NCBI GenBank assembly: GCA_964412235.1 | Contig: CAYPNT010000002.1 | Span: forward strand, 62,001-126,000 | Direction: 5' to 3' | Source of the DNA: JAYZQT01 sp964412235 | Lineage (GTDB): Bacteria; Pseudomonadota; Alphaproteobacteria; MPNO01; UBA830 | Length of the DNA stretch: 64,000 nt | In this document: piece after piece, positions 26,285 to 35,893 of the stretch | How positions within the stretch are numbered: position 1 is the stretch's first letter | Layout of the letters: every line of letters starts with the position of its first letter | Notes under the pieces: model-generated | Seen by the model: only the letters and a program-made list of their open reading frames with translations | What the model was told of the DNA's origin: nothing | Database searches by the model: none | Translations under genes and position numbers: made by a program

Positions 26285-27745
26285 TCACGATCGTTGTATG
26301 CGGCGCTGCCGTTGATAAAAATGACAAACCAAACCTAGTGACCGAACCGCAGCGGTTGGTTCTACATACATAGGAATACCCGCAGCAGCCATCTCAACTC
26401 GATGTTCCCGGGTTGTGGTTGCCGAAAGGGCTATTAAGATATGTGGATATTGCTGTGCGCGGGCAATTAATCCACTGGAAAGCGGCTCCCAATGGCGATC
26501 AATCAAACCGAGGTGTGTCATAAATAACGTCATGCAATCGTATCGACCCGATGCTAGTGCAATGTCCATGAAGCTGAGGGGTATATCCATGTCCATAATG
26601 CCCGGCCCCGCCGTGTCCGTTGGATTTAGGGGAGATGCGAAAGGAACAATGCCTAATAATTGCTGTTTTAGTTTAGAATTCAAGTCGGGCATCTTCAATC
26701 CAGCCTGATCGGCAGCGTCCGCAATCAGTGCTCCTACCCCACCCGATATTGTCACGGCCCCAAAGTTTATAGAGTAAGGTATAATATTGGGAGCAAATGC
26801 GGCTGTTATATCTGCAAGGTCTTCCAGTGAGTGCGCGCGTATCGCGCCCGACTGCCGCACCACACCATCAAAGACCTTATCATACCCTGCCAATGACGCG
26901 GTATGGGATAACGTAGCACGTGCACCCAATTTGCTCGTCCCCGCCTTTAGAAGAATGACCGGCTTGCCCGCCTTATCCGCGCTTTCGAGAGCGTCAACAA
27001 GTTTTCTACCCTCGGGTAATCCCTCTAAATAAAGGACGATCGTTGATGTTTGACTATCCTGCACGAGCCAAGACAAGCAATCAGCAACGTCAATGTCTGA
27101 CTGGTTGCCGGTAGTCACCCATTTCCCAATGCCTACCCCTCGATCACGCAACAGAACCATTAGATGGATACCGATCGCACCTGATTGGCTTACAATCGCT
27201 GTATTCCCTGATAGAGGAAAACCTCGTCCCCCATAATGCTCGAACGAACTGGTAAATGTTCCGTAAAACTCCTTTGATCTGTTAAACACACCCATGCAAT
27301 TAGGTCCCAATATTCGCATTCCACCCCCGCGCGCAATTTTAACCAGGTGTTTTTGTGCGGCGTAACCTTTTTTGCCGAGTTCGGCATAACCCGCTGAAAA
27401 TATCACCGCGACCCGAACACCCGCATCAACACAGCTATATATCGCAGCTTCCACAGAAGCCGCTGGAACCGAAATAATGGCGCAATCTATCGGACCGTCG
27501 ATCTCAGCTATATTTGGAACAGCAGGCACACCTTGCACAAAATCAACAGTAGGATTCACAGGAATTAACTGACCCGAAAAACCTCTCGTCTTCATATAAT
27601 TTATAGGTAATCCACCAAATTTTTGTGGGTCCGTAGATGCGCCGATTACCGCAACGGTTCGCGGCAAAAAAAGGGGATCGAGATCCTGTTGGATTTTAGA
27701 TACCTTAGAAATTTTTAATGCCAAATAAGATGTTTTTGAAATCAC
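26285..27745 (-). CDS. NDP-forming acyl-CoA synthetase, alpha part only (CoA-binding and ligase domains, no ATP-grasp)
   Basis: About 486 residues. The N-terminal CoA-binding domain (VAVIGASTDPQKFGG) is followed by the succinyl-CoA-ligase-like domain with GPNCMGVFN and the phosphohistidine-type region, and then the second flavodoxin-like domain. The protein ends where the ATP-grasp (beta) domain starts in full-length ADP-forming acetate-CoA ligases and in the FerA-type feruloyl-CoA synthetase. No separate beta subunit is nearby. The start is uncertain: GTG 27745 has AAGAAGG 8 bases upstream; ATG 27766 and TTG 27775 lie further up within a hairpin. Confidence 0.75.
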   Translation of the reverse strand: MISKTSYLALKISKVSKIQQDLDPLFLPRTVAVIGASTDPQKFGGLPINYMKTRGFSGQLIPVNPTVDFVQGVPAVPNIAEIDGPIDCAIISVPAASVEAAIYSCVDAGVRVAVIFSAGYAELGKKGYAAQKHLVKIARGGGMRILGPNCMGVFNRSKEFYGTFTSSFEHYGGRGFPLSGNTAIVSQSGAIGIHLMVLLRDRGVGIGKWVTTGNQSDIDVADCLSWLVQDSQTSTIVLYLEGLPEGRKLVDALESADKAGKPVILLKAGTSKLGARATLSHTASLAGYDKVFDGVVRQSGAIRAHSLEDLADITAAFAPNIIPYSINFGAVTISGGVGALIADAADQAGLKMPDLNSKLKQQLLGIVPFASPLNPTDTAGPGIMDMDIPLSFMDIALASGRYDCMTLFMTHLGLIDRHWEPLSSGLIARAQQYPHILIALSATTTREHRVEMAAAGIPMYVEPTAAVRSLGLVCHFYQRQRRIQRS

Positions 27746-27753
27746 AAGATTGA

Positions 27754-27780
27754 CCTTCTTGCCCATCCAGAGCAAGAAGG
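27754..27780. promoter_or_regulatory. Inverted repeat CCTTCTTGC-N9-GCAAGAAGG
   Basis: Perfect 9-base arms (27754-27762 and 27772-27780) at the 5' end of the NDP-forming ligase gene, in the divergent gap before the acyl-CoA dehydrogenase. No T-run follows on either strand. It could be an operator, or an mRNA hairpin that includes the GAAGG ribosome-binding site of the minus-strand gene. Confidence 0.4.
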
Positions 27781-27816
27781 CTCTACTAGGATAACGAAAT
27801 TATACCGAGCTACAAC

Positions 27817-28977
27817 ATGCCTATTAGCTTCCGCACTGATAACGATAAGGAAAAAACGTTTCGTTCTGATGTCCGCGACTGGGTTTCTAACACCCTGCCT
27901 GATGATTTAAAGGGTTGGTCCACACGTCCGCCGTTTGACCGTGCGATGTGGTGGCACAAACAACTCTACACAAAGGGTTGGATTGCCCCAGCCTGGCCGA
28001 AGATCTACAACGGCATGGAAGCTTCTTTAAATGAGCAGATCATTCTCAAAGAAGAACTCGCACGCGCGGGAGCACCAGAAATTTCAGCTCAAGGTATCAA
28101 CCATGTAGGACCCGTGTTGATGGCGTATGGGACGGATCAGCAAAAAGAACGGTTTCTTCAGCCAATATTAACTGGGGAGGAAACTTGGTGTCAGGGTTAT
28201 TCCGAACCAGGGGCAGGATCCGACCTCGCCAGCCTGCGAACAAGGGCCGACCTTGATGGTGATTATTTTATTATTAACGGATCAAAGATATGGACCACGT
28301 GGGCTCATTATTCAGACTGGATCTTTGCGCTCGTGCGAAGCGACCCCCATGCGCCTCGGAAACAAGCGGGTATAAGCTTTGTCCTGATTGATCTAAAAAC
28401 ATCTGGTATAGAGATACGACCAATAAAAACAATCGCCGGAGACGACGAGTTTGCGGAAGTATTTTTTGACGACGTTCGCGTTCCAATGTCAAACCTTGTA
28501 GGCGAACTCCACGACGGGTGGCGGGTTGCCAACGCACTCCTCGCTCATGAAAGACTTGGAACTGCAAATCCTCAACTGCTTTTTGATGCGCTCGAACGCG
28601 TAAAAAAGGTGGCAGCTGCCACTGGGGCCTTGGATGATCCCTATTTTCAGGATCGCCTTGCAGAGATTGATATCGACACAGTGGGATTTTCCGCCATGTT
28701 CGCTCACGCCGCTGAAATTGCTAATGCAGAGCAGTCGCTAGGTCTAGATGCATCGATTATGAAAATTAATGGTACGGAGCTTCTTCAACGAATAGCGGAT
28801 CTGTTGCTTGATGCGGCAGGTAGCCACGGGGCACTCACTGAACGCATGGACACAGGCTCCGGGCCGATTGAGGTCGCGGCTCTATTTCTTCAAGTCCGAC
28901 GGGCAAGTATTTATGGTGGATCTAACGAAATACAGCGAAATATTCTGGCAAAGAGGGTGCTCGGACTACCAAGTTGA
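27817..28977 (+). CDS. Acyl-CoA dehydrogenase
   Basis: A 386-residue flavoprotein dehydrogenase of the ACAD family. Visible are GYSEPGAGSDLASLRTRA (FAD/substrate region, about 128-145), IINGSKIWTTWAHYSDW and the C-terminal YGGSNEIQRNILAKRVLG. It introduces a double bond next to a CoA thioester, passing electrons to ETF. It is divergent from the NDP-forming ligase, with which it may share regulation. Substrate chain is unknown; a side-chain degradation role for arylpropanoyl-CoA would fit the hydratase-lyase nearby. Confidence 0.87.
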   Translation: MPISFRTDNDKEKTFRSDVRDWVSNTLPDDLKGWSTRPPFDRAMWWHKQLYTKGWIAPAWPKIYNGMEASLNEQIILKEELARAGAPEISAQGINHVGPVLMAYGTDQQKERFLQPILTGEETWCQGYSEPGAGSDLASLRTRADLDGDYFIINGSKIWTTWAHYSDWIFALVRSDPHAPRKQAGISFVLIDLKTSGIEIRPIKTIAGDDEFAEVFFDDVRVPMSNLVGELHDGWRVANALLAHERLGTANPQLLFDALERVKKVAAATGALDDPYFQDRLAEIDIDTVGFSAMFAHAAEIANAEQSLGLDASIMKINGTELLQRIADLLLDAAGSHGALTERMDTGSGPIEVAALFLQVRRASIYGGSNEIQRNILAKRVLGLPS

Positions 28978-29222
28978 CGTCTGAGGTTAGACACAGGATA
29001 CAGTCTTTGCTTTTGTCCTCGTCAAAAGTTTTCGATTTAAACGCCGGATTAGTTTTATTCGCGCATGTTACTAAACAATTCTTAAACAGAAGCGTAAATA
29101 ATGCTTTCTTTTTGTAGAAATTTAAATGGGCTTCGTTTATTCACGGTTTTAGCCACAAACGGCCAAATGACTTTCCCACCTATGCTCGACAAAATTAATA
29201 AATCTGAGGAAACATCGAAAAC

Positions 29223-30851
29223 ATGGGAACAGTAAAAAACATTCTTTTCATCATGTGTGATCAACTACGGTGGGATTATTTATCCTGCAACGGTCATCCG
29301 CACCTCGAAACGCCGAATATCGATAGGCTCGCAGAAAAAGGGATAAATTTTACTCAGGCTTTTGTTCAATCACCCCTTTGCGGGCCGTCGCGAATGTGTT
29401 TCCTCACAGGTCGCTACGTCCATAGTCACGGTGCAACGTGGAATGGTGTTCCCCTATCCGTTGGCCAAACTAATATCGGTGACTTTATGAGGCCGTTTGG
29501 CCTCCGCTGTGCTTTGGTCGGTAAAACCCATATGGAACCAGACAAGGAGGGAATGGAAAGGCTCGGCGTCGATCGAATGTCCCACCTCGGACTACTGACA
29601 GAACAATGCGGGCTCGAGCCCGTGGAACGTGACGACGGGCTTTGGCCGAACAAGCTGGTCGACCCAAATTACGCTTATAACAAATATCTTAAATCCAAGG
29701 GATATGATGGAGATAATCCATGGCATGACTGGGCAAACGCAGCTGAGGGGCCTAATGGAGAAATACTCTCAGGCTGGTATCTAGACAGCAACCACCTCCC
29801 CGCTCGTATAAAGGAAGAAGATTCCGAAACGCCCTATATGACGGGCCGCGCAATTGAGTTCATGGAAGAACAGGGAAACAATCCATTCTTATTACACCTG
29901 TCGTATATAAAACCCCACTGGCCATACATTGCACCGGCCCCGTATCACAATCTTTATGGTCACAACAAGATTTTGCCCGCTGTTCGATCAGAAGCGGAAC
30001 GAGAAAACCCTCACCCGGTAATTTCCGCACACATGAAACACTCGGAAAGTCTCAACTTTTCAATAGACGAGGTAAGAAACAACGTCCTTCCCGCATACAT
30101 GGGCCTGATCAAACAAATAGATGACCAAATGGGACGGCTGTTCTCCTGGATGGAGACTTCGGGTCGTATGGAAGATACGATGATCGTTTTTACATCGGAC
30201 CATGGAGATTACTTAGGTGATCATTGGCTCGGGGAAAAAGAAATGCTGCATGACTGCTCGGTACGTGTGCCGATGATTATATATGACCCCGACCCGGCCG
30301 CCGACAAGACCCGCGGCACAAGAAACAAGTCGCTTGTTGAATCCCTCGACGTAATCCCAACGTTTCTAGATGTAATGGGGGGAATGAATGACAAAGAACA
30401 TTTACTGGAAGGCAAGTCATTACTTGGAACCCTTCGAGGACGTCAAAAAAACGAACTCAGGGACGCGGTTTTTGCTGAAATAGACTACTCCTTCAAGCCG
30501 GCACGCAAATATACAGAAAAGCAACCGTATGAGGCCCGCGGATATATGCTCCGCACTCGACTTTGGAAATACCTCCTTTGGGAGGGCTTTGAACCCCAAT
30601 TGTTTGATCTCACTATTGATCCTAACGAATTCAATGACCTTGGCAGCTCGCCAACACACTTAAAGATAAGAACCGAATTACACGAGCGCCTATTTCACTG
30701 GCTGAGGACACGCGCAACACGCACAACAATTTCGGAGGCGACCGTTCGCCAACGAACAGGTGGAGCACCGAAACAGGGTATTATCATTGGCGAATGGTCA
30801 CCGGATGAAACTATCAAAGGCGACCCGGACTCGGGATATTGGATGGAATAA
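29223..30851 (+). CDS. Cysteine-type sulfatase (or phosphonate monoester hydrolase)
   Basis: A 542-residue alkaline-phosphatase-superfamily hydrolase. The formylglycine motif is Cys53-Gly-Pro-Ser-Arg57 (CGPSRMCFLTGRY). Asp13 (FIMCDQLRWD) and the FTSDHGDYLGDH segment provide metal ligands. The N-terminus has no signal peptide, so a cytosolic sulfatase or phosphonate monoesterase acting after import is likely. No formylglycine-generating enzyme or transporter is in the window. It is preceded by a 245-base intergenic stretch without recognisable elements and is convergent with the gamma-glutamyltransferase-like gene. Confidence 0.85.
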   Translation: MGTVKNILFIMCDQLRWDYLSCNGHPHLETPNIDRLAEKGINFTQAFVQSPLCGPSRMCFLTGRYVHSHGATWNGVPLSVGQTNIGDFMRPFGLRCALVGKTHMEPDKEGMERLGVDRMSHLGLLTEQCGLEPVERDDGLWPNKLVDPNYAYNKYLKSKGYDGDNPWHDWANAAEGPNGEILSGWYLDSNHLPARIKEEDSETPYMTGRAIEFMEEQGNNPFLLHLSYIKPHWPYIAPAPYHNLYGHNKILPAVRSEAERENPHPVISAHMKHSESLNFSIDEVRNNVLPAYMGLIKQIDDQMGRLFSWMETSGRMEDTMIVFTSDHGDYLGDHWLGEKEMLHDCSVRVPMIIYDPDPAADKTRGTRNKSLVESLDVIPTFLDVMGGMNDKEHLLEGKSLLGTLRGRQKNELRDAVFAEIDYSFKPARKYTEKQPYEARGYMLRTRLWKYLLWEGFEPQLFDLTIDPNEFNDLGSSPTHLKIRTELHERLFHWLRTRATRTTISEATVRQRTGGAPKQGIIIGEWSPDETIKGDPDSGYWME

Positions 30852-30854
30852 ACT

Positions 30855-32444
30855 TTAAATGCCCGCGGACTTACCATCAGACCTTGGATCAGAAGCTCCC
30901 TCCATTAATCCGTTTTTATTTAAGACTACTGCACCCGCATGGCCCATGAGATTGGAGAAGGGTTGTATAATTTCAAAATCATGACCCGCGGACCTCAACT
31001 CAGGGAAAATGCTCTCGTCAAACCGAGCTTCTAACTTCAGGTTTGTTCCCGTGTCACCCCATGTACGGCCTAACAAAAACCGTGGTGCTGTAATAGCCTG
31101 CTGTAGTCCTTGTCCGTATTGTACATGTCGGGAATAGATTAACGATTGGGTTTGGGGTTGGCCCTCTCCGCCCATTGCACCAAACGAAAGAACCCGGTCA
31201 TCGGCTAATTCAGCTAAAGCTGGGTTTAAGGTGTGGAACGGTCGACGGCCCGGAGCCAATTGATTTACAGACCCATCTTTCAGCGAAAAGCTACAGCCTC
31301 GATTTTGCCATAAAATCCCTGTGTCCTCGAGTACGACACCTGATCCGAATTCCCAGTAGATACTCTGGATAAACGACACAGCATTCCCGTCTTTATCGAG
31401 GGCGCCCATCCATACTGTATCGCCTTCTTGGGCAGTTGCAGACCAGGGAAGTGCTTGGCGGTGGTCAATCTTTTTAGCCAATGCGTCTAAATAATTAGCC
31501 GTTAGAAAACCCTCCGGCTTCACTGTCATCACAGCCGGATCTTGTACGTGGGCATCACGAATAAGAAATGCCTGTTTGATGCACTCCAGGAGAACATGAA
31601 TATGTGCAAACGTATCTGGTTCGGGAACGGGAATGCGATCAAATAAACCCAACGTTATGAGGGAAACGACCCCTTGTGTAGGAGGTGGCATGTTCCAAAC
31701 TGTCCCAGTCGATAGTTGAACGTTTAAAGGCGTTAAAATTCTAGCAGAATGGGACTCGAGGTCTTTGATGGAGAGTGGTGTTCCCGCTCTTTCTAAATCA
31801 GCAGCAATATCACGGGCGATTGGGCCACGATAAAATGAATCAAACCCATCGATTACCAGACGTCGCAATGTAGCGCCCAGTCGCTGCTGTTTAAATAATT
31901 CACCCTCTTTAGGCGGCATTCCATTTAATAAGAACGCGCGCTCAAAACCCGGGATAGACCTTAACTCATTTAATTTTTCACTGGTGGTACGAGCCTGGTT
32001 TTCTGTCATCGGAAACCCTCGCTCAGCGTAAAATATAGCGGGTTCCAGAAGCCGCTCTCGGGATTGATTTCCCCCCAATTTTGACCCTAGATCCAGTGCC
32101 ACATTCCACCCGGATAACGTTCCCGCCACCGTGTTGGCTGCAAGAGGACCGCGGGTGGGAATATTGGTGTGCCCTTTGGTTCGATATAGTTGGACTTCCG
32201 CGCTCGCGGCAGCGGCGCCACAAGCATCTATTCCAATGGGTTTTTTACCTGATGGCTTGATGATCCAAAATCCATCTCCACCTATGGCATTCATGTGTGG
32301 GTAGACCACCGGAATAATTGCAGCCATTGCAACCATAGCCTCGATAGCATTACCACCGTCACGCAGAACATCTCGGCCTATATCAGAAGCGAGATGATGG
32401 GGTGCCGTTACAATACCTCCGGTGGAATAGACCGAGCTAAGCAA
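30855..32444 (-). CDS. Gamma-glutamyltransferase-family Ntn hydrolase
   Basis: About 529 residues of the GGT family, with DVLRDGGNAIEAMVAM at the N-terminal side and the C-terminal catalytic region GDTVWMGALDKDGNAVSFIQSIYWEFGSGVVLEDTGILWQN split by the expected Thr near GDTVW. The PTRGPLAANTVAGTLSGW stretch and lack of a signal peptide resemble cytosolic GGT-like amidases such as oxamate amidohydrolase rather than glutathione hydrolases. I choose TTG 32444, which has AGGAG 8 bases upstream and overlaps the preceding stop by 8 bases; an in-frame start at 32498 would overlap by 62. Confidence 0.8.
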   Translation of the reverse strand: MLSSVYSTGGIVTAPHHLASDIGRDVLRDGGNAIEAMVAMAAIIPVVYPHMNAIGGDGFWIIKPSGKKPIGIDACGAAAASAEVQLYRTKGHTNIPTRGPLAANTVAGTLSGWNVALDLGSKLGGNQSRERLLEPAIFYAERGFPMTENQARTTSEKLNELRSIPGFERAFLLNGMPPKEGELFKQQRLGATLRRLVIDGFDSFYRGPIARDIAADLERAGTPLSIKDLESHSARILTPLNVQLSTGTVWNMPPPTQGVVSLITLGLFDRIPVPEPDTFAHIHVLLECIKQAFLIRDAHVQDPAVMTVKPEGFLTANYLDALAKKIDHRQALPWSATAQEGDTVWMGALDKDGNAVSFIQSIYWEFGSGVVLEDTGILWQNRGCSFSLKDGSVNQLAPGRRPFHTLNPALAELADDRVLSFGAMGGEGQPQTQSLIYSRHVQYGQGLQQAITAPRFLLGRTWGDTGTNLKLEARFDESIFPELRSAGHDFEIIQPFSNLMGHAGAVVLNKNGLMEGASDPRSDGKSAGI

Positions 32445-33294
32445 TTCGGGTCTCCTGTCCTTTACCGATATGCACTTCTGCAACAGGATTAAGTCCAATT
32501 TTAGAAACTGAATGTCGTTTAAAAAGTTCGGGGTCGTGGCCGGGTATAATGCGCCTTAAATCATCCTCGACCACTTCACGTATGGCTCGATAGCCCTTGA
32601 TCAAATTCCACGTATTCCCCTGAACATAAGCTGGTGGCCACATTTTTTCGATATTTTCATACCAATAAACACAGTCTCCCGCGATAACATAAGGCCCATT
32701 AGTTGTCGTGATTTCAACCCATTGGCAACCGAACGTGTGAGAGTCACGCGCGAGACGACATATAATTCCCGGAACTAATTCTGTATCACCTTCCAGAAAC
32801 GTGACCCTTCCGGCGGCCAACAATTCTTCCAACATATCAAAGTCTGCTCTTCGCATTGACGAAAGCGGCCACATACTTGTGTCGGAACCCAACGCTCCGG
32901 GTAATTCATACACTTTCTTCCAGCCCACATACTCACACGTTTGAACATAAAATCTTGCGTTGGGAAATTGATCGAGGTTGCCAGCATGGTCGAAATGCAG
33001 GTGCGTTAGAATGACGTCTTCTATCTCTTCTGGGCGAACACCAATTTTATTTAGGATCACTTCTGGACTTTCTACGTTCTTGTATTTCTTCCCACTTGGC
33101 GACCAATCACCCTTCATTCCTGTATCGACTAGTATGGGACGTTCATCCCCTAATTCACCTCCATAGATCAGCGAATACACCATGGGGTTGCGGACCCGAC
33201 CAGTGTTGGAATTTATAAGGGTGCCACCAAAGAAATCACGGGGCATGTCGGACTGGGCATACTGAAATGCCCAAATCGACCAATCTATGGTCAT
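32437..33294 (-). CDS. Metallo-beta-lactamase-fold hydrolase
   Basis: A 285-residue MBL-fold protein with HLHFDH at 98-103, further histidines in DSHTFG and GDCVYW, and the late GHDPELF. The arrangement resembles N-acyl-homoserine lactonases and related lactone hydrolases of about 250-290 residues. It overlaps the GGT-like gene downstream and follows the quinone oxidoreductase by 40 bases, so the three form a unit. The true substrate is unknown. Confidence 0.83.
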   Translation of the reverse strand: MTIDWSIWAFQYAQSDMPRDFFGGTLINSNTGRVRNPMVYSLIYGGELGDERPILVDTGMKGDWSPSGKKYKNVESPEVILNKIGVRPEEIEDVILTHLHFDHAGNLDQFPNARFYVQTCEYVGWKKVYELPGALGSDTSMWPLSSMRRADFDMLEELLAAGRVTFLEGDTELVPGIICRLARDSHTFGCQWVEITTTNGPYVIAGDCVYWYENIEKMWPPAYVQGNTWNLIKGYRAIREVVEDDLRRIIPGHDPELFKRHSVSKIGLNPVAEVHIGKGQETRIA

Positions 33295-33334
33295 TCGATC
33301 TTCGCCTTTCTAGGCACTAAGGCCACAAATCTAC

Positions 33335-34309
33335 CTACGGGACAATTACAACCGATCCCGTCGTTTTCCGGGAAACAATGTCTTCGTGAGCCTGAACTAT
33401 ATCGGAGAGCGGGTACTCACGGCTTATCGAAATATCAAGAATTCCACTAGAAATAGCCGCAAATACTTCTTCAGCCATCGCCCTTTTTAATTCTGTGGTC
33501 CGCATAAAGTGGGGTAGGGACACCTTGGCAAAGAACAAGGACTTAGCGTTCAATTGCATAGGGTCCACGGGTTCCATAAGACCTGACAGATGCCCATAAT
33601 TAACGAGATATCCGGTTGGTCTTAACGCAGCAATATTGCCTTCCCACGCGTCCTGACCAATTGCGTCGTAGACCACTGACACACCCTCTCCGGAGGTGAT
33701 GTCTGCCACCGCAGTGGCAAAATTTTCTTTTCGGGAATTTATTACGTATGCCGCGCCACTGTTCTGCGCAGTTTTCACCTTATCGTCACTTCCCACTGTC
33801 CCGATAACTTGAGCACCCAATGAACTAGCCCATTGGCAAAGTAGTGTACCCATTCCTCCTGCGGCAGTGTGTACCAAGATGACATCGCCATCTCGCACTT
33901 TGTAGGTTTGTCTCAGCAAATATTGTGCTGTCATCCCCCTTAGAAAGGTTGCTGCAATGTTTTTGGCGTCCACACCCGGGGGCACGGGCATTAACGCATC
34001 GGCGGAAATTATACGTTTTTCAGCGTGGGCTCCGAGGTTGAATATGTAGCAAACAGCATCACCAATCGCGAGGTGTTCGACCCCCGCCCCTACCTCCTCA
34101 ACAATACCAGCACCGTCTAGGCCGACGACAGACGGCAACTCAGGTTTGAGATGATATTTCCCCTCACGGAGCATTGTATCGGCAAAATGCAAAGCCATGC
34201 CCTTTTGGTCCAGAAGCACTTCCCCAGGGCCGGGAGCACCAATGGTATCGTCCTCTATTTGGAGGTTTTCGGGCCCGCCAAATTTATGAATCCGCACTAC
34301 TTTTGTCAT
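33335..34309 (-). CDS. NADPH:quinone oxidoreductase, zinc-free MDR family
   Basis: A 324-residue medium-chain dehydrogenase/reductase of the quinone oxidoreductase (QorA) type. The nucleotide-binding motif is VHTAAGGMGTLLCQWA with AQVIGTVGSDDK downstream; the zinc-binding cysteines of alcohol dehydrogenases are absent. It would reduce quinones or enones with NADPH. It begins 10 bases after the small gene at 34320 and precedes the MBL-fold gene. Confidence 0.86.
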   Translation of the reverse strand: MTKVVRIHKFGGPENLQIEDDTIGAPGPGEVLLDQKGMALHFADTMLREGKYHLKPELPSVVGLDGAGIVEEVGAGVEHLAIGDAVCYIFNLGAHAEKRIISADALMPVPPGVDAKNIAATFLRGMTAQYLLRQTYKVRDGDVILVHTAAGGMGTLLCQWASSLGAQVIGTVGSDDKVKTAQNSGAAYVINSRKENFATAVADITSGEGVSVVYDAIGQDAWEGNIAALRPTGYLVNYGHLSGLMEPVDPMQLNAKSLFFAKVSLPHFMRTTELKRAMAEEVFAAISSGILDISISREYPLSDIVQAHEDIVSRKTTGSVVIVP

Positions 34310-34319
34310 TAATTTGCCC

Positions 34320-34511
34320 CTATATCACCGATACTTCATCGGGCGATTTACCAAAAAACTTTATACATGCCGCATGCGCTTCCATTTCTGCAGATGCTGA
34401 AGTGCTTTGAGCCCCGCCCAGGTGCTTACGTTCACCATTTTCCCAGATGGACCATAACCAATCTGTTGAACCGTCCCGTTGAGACCAGCTCTCTATCATT
34501 ACCTCAATCAT
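34320..34511 (-). CDS. Small protein of unknown function
   Basis: A 63-residue protein (MIEVMIESWSQRDGSTDW...), acidic with several tryptophans and no membrane segment or signal. The start at ATG 34511 is chosen over a start 8 codons upstream. It lies 50 bases after the cobB stop and 10 bases before the quinone oxidoreductase on the same strand, a tight placement that supports translation. I do not recognise a named domain. Confidence 0.55.
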   Translation of the reverse strand: MIEVMIESWSQRDGSTDWLWSIWENGERKHLGGAQSTSASAEMEAHAACIKFFGKSPDEVSVI

Positions 34512-34561
34512 GGTTTTGTTATGGAGAGCACACAAAGAGGTGTCAAATCACGAGTGAAATT

Positions 34562-35887
34562 TCAACGTCGATCAATTAAATGAAGAAACGACCCCATTGT
34601 GTTTCCCAAACGCATACCTGCAGGCTCCAACTCGGTTCCCGATGCATCCGAGACCTGAAATAGAGGCTCTGTATCAGCTCTTTTCTTTACACTCGCATAG
34701 TGGAATTCGTGCGCGCCGTATCTGGTGGCCTTTAGCCCAAGCTTTGTCTTTGCGACAGTCTGAGCATCTCTATAACCAAGGTGAAGTTTTTTCTCCTTGA
34801 ACGATGTCTCTACCGGCAACAGACCGGCCATCTTATGCGCTTTACCCTTTAGATCTGTAATGACATCACCTAGCACCATAAAACCGCCACATTCGCCGTA
34901 GATTGTCGCGCCACGTGATTGAGCCGCCGTTAGCCCCCTGAAAAACCCATGATTGGATGAAAGTTTTTCGACAAACAGTTCAGGATATCCTCCTGGTAGA
35001 AATATCGCGTCTGCCCCGAATTCAGGTTCTTCATCGGCCAATGGAGAAAACATTGCGATCTGAGCGCCAGCCGATCGCCAGCCTTCAATAATATGTCCGT
35101 AGCAAAACTGAAAAGCATCGTCGTATGCCAGAGCGATACGCATACCAATTGGCGGTACAGGGATTGAATCTGTACCTTTGTCGTGCGGGCGGCACACATT
35201 TAGAAGATTACAGAGCGATGAAAGATCGAGATGTGCCTCCACTAAATCTGCTGCTTTTTCAAGAAAATCTTCGAGAAGCGGTATTTCTCTAGCTTGAATC
35301 AAACCAAGGTGCCGCTGCGGAAGATCTAGAATATCGGCCCGCGGCAAGCCCCCCAACACGGGTATCCCGAGCGGTTTTAATGCCTTTTTAAGTAAATCAA
35401 TATGTCGCGTGCTGCCTATGCGGTTAAGTATAATACCGGCAATATCGATATCATCTCTAAAGTTAACGAAACCCTGAACTGTCGCCGCTATACTCTGTCC
35501 CTGTTTACTAGCATCAATAACTAATATCACTGGCAAATTCAGTAATTCAGCGGCGTCCGCTGTCGACGCGGTGCCCCGCGGCGTATTATTTTGAGCCCCA
35601 TCAAATAACCCCATAACCCCCTCACCCAATACTATATCCACGTTAGATGAAATCTCCTGAAATAAGGCATTCACGGTCATCGAACGCATTGCCCACAAAT
35701 CAAGATTAAGACAATCACGACCACTGGCAGCGGTATGAAAGGCTGGGTCAATATAGTCGGGACCAATTTTGAACGAAGAAACGGAAAAATGTCTCCGGGA
35801 CAAGGCCCGCAATAAAGCAAGTGTAATCGTTGTTTTTCCGCTTCCGGAAGAAGGTGCGGAAATTATAGCACCACCTGGGGATACCAT
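34562..35887 (-). CDS. cobB: Cobyrinate (or hydrogenobyrinate) a,c-diamide synthase
   Basis: A 441-residue glutamine amidotransferase. The N-terminal dethiobiotin-synthetase-like ATPase domain has SGSGKTTI and KIGPDYIDPAFH, and the C-terminal class I-like amidotransferase domain has its Cys in YGECGGFMVLGD. It amidates the a and c side chains of the corrin. CobB (late cobalt) and CbiA (early cobalt) are homologous, and the length does not decide between them. It starts 6 bases after cobA. Confidence 0.93.
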   Translation of the reverse strand: MVSPGGAIISAPSSGSGKTTITLALLRALSRRHFSVSSFKIGPDYIDPAFHTAASGRDCLNLDLWAMRSMTVNALFQEISSNVDIVLGEGVMGLFDGAQNNTPRGTASTADAAELLNLPVILVIDASKQGQSIAATVQGFVNFRDDIDIAGIILNRIGSTRHIDLLKKALKPLGIPVLGGLPRADILDLPQRHLGLIQAREIPLLEDFLEKAADLVEAHLDLSSLCNLLNVCRPHDKGTDSIPVPPIGMRIALAYDDAFQFCYGHIIEGWRSAGAQIAMFSPLADEEPEFGADAIFLPGGYPELFVEKLSSNHGFFRGLTAAQSRGATIYGECGGFMVLGDVITDLKGKAHKMAGLLPVETSFKEKKLHLGYRDAQTVAKTKLGLKATRYGAHEFHYASVKKRADTEPLFQVSDASGTELEPAGMRLGNTMGSFLHLIDRR

Positions 35888-35893
35888 TACGCT

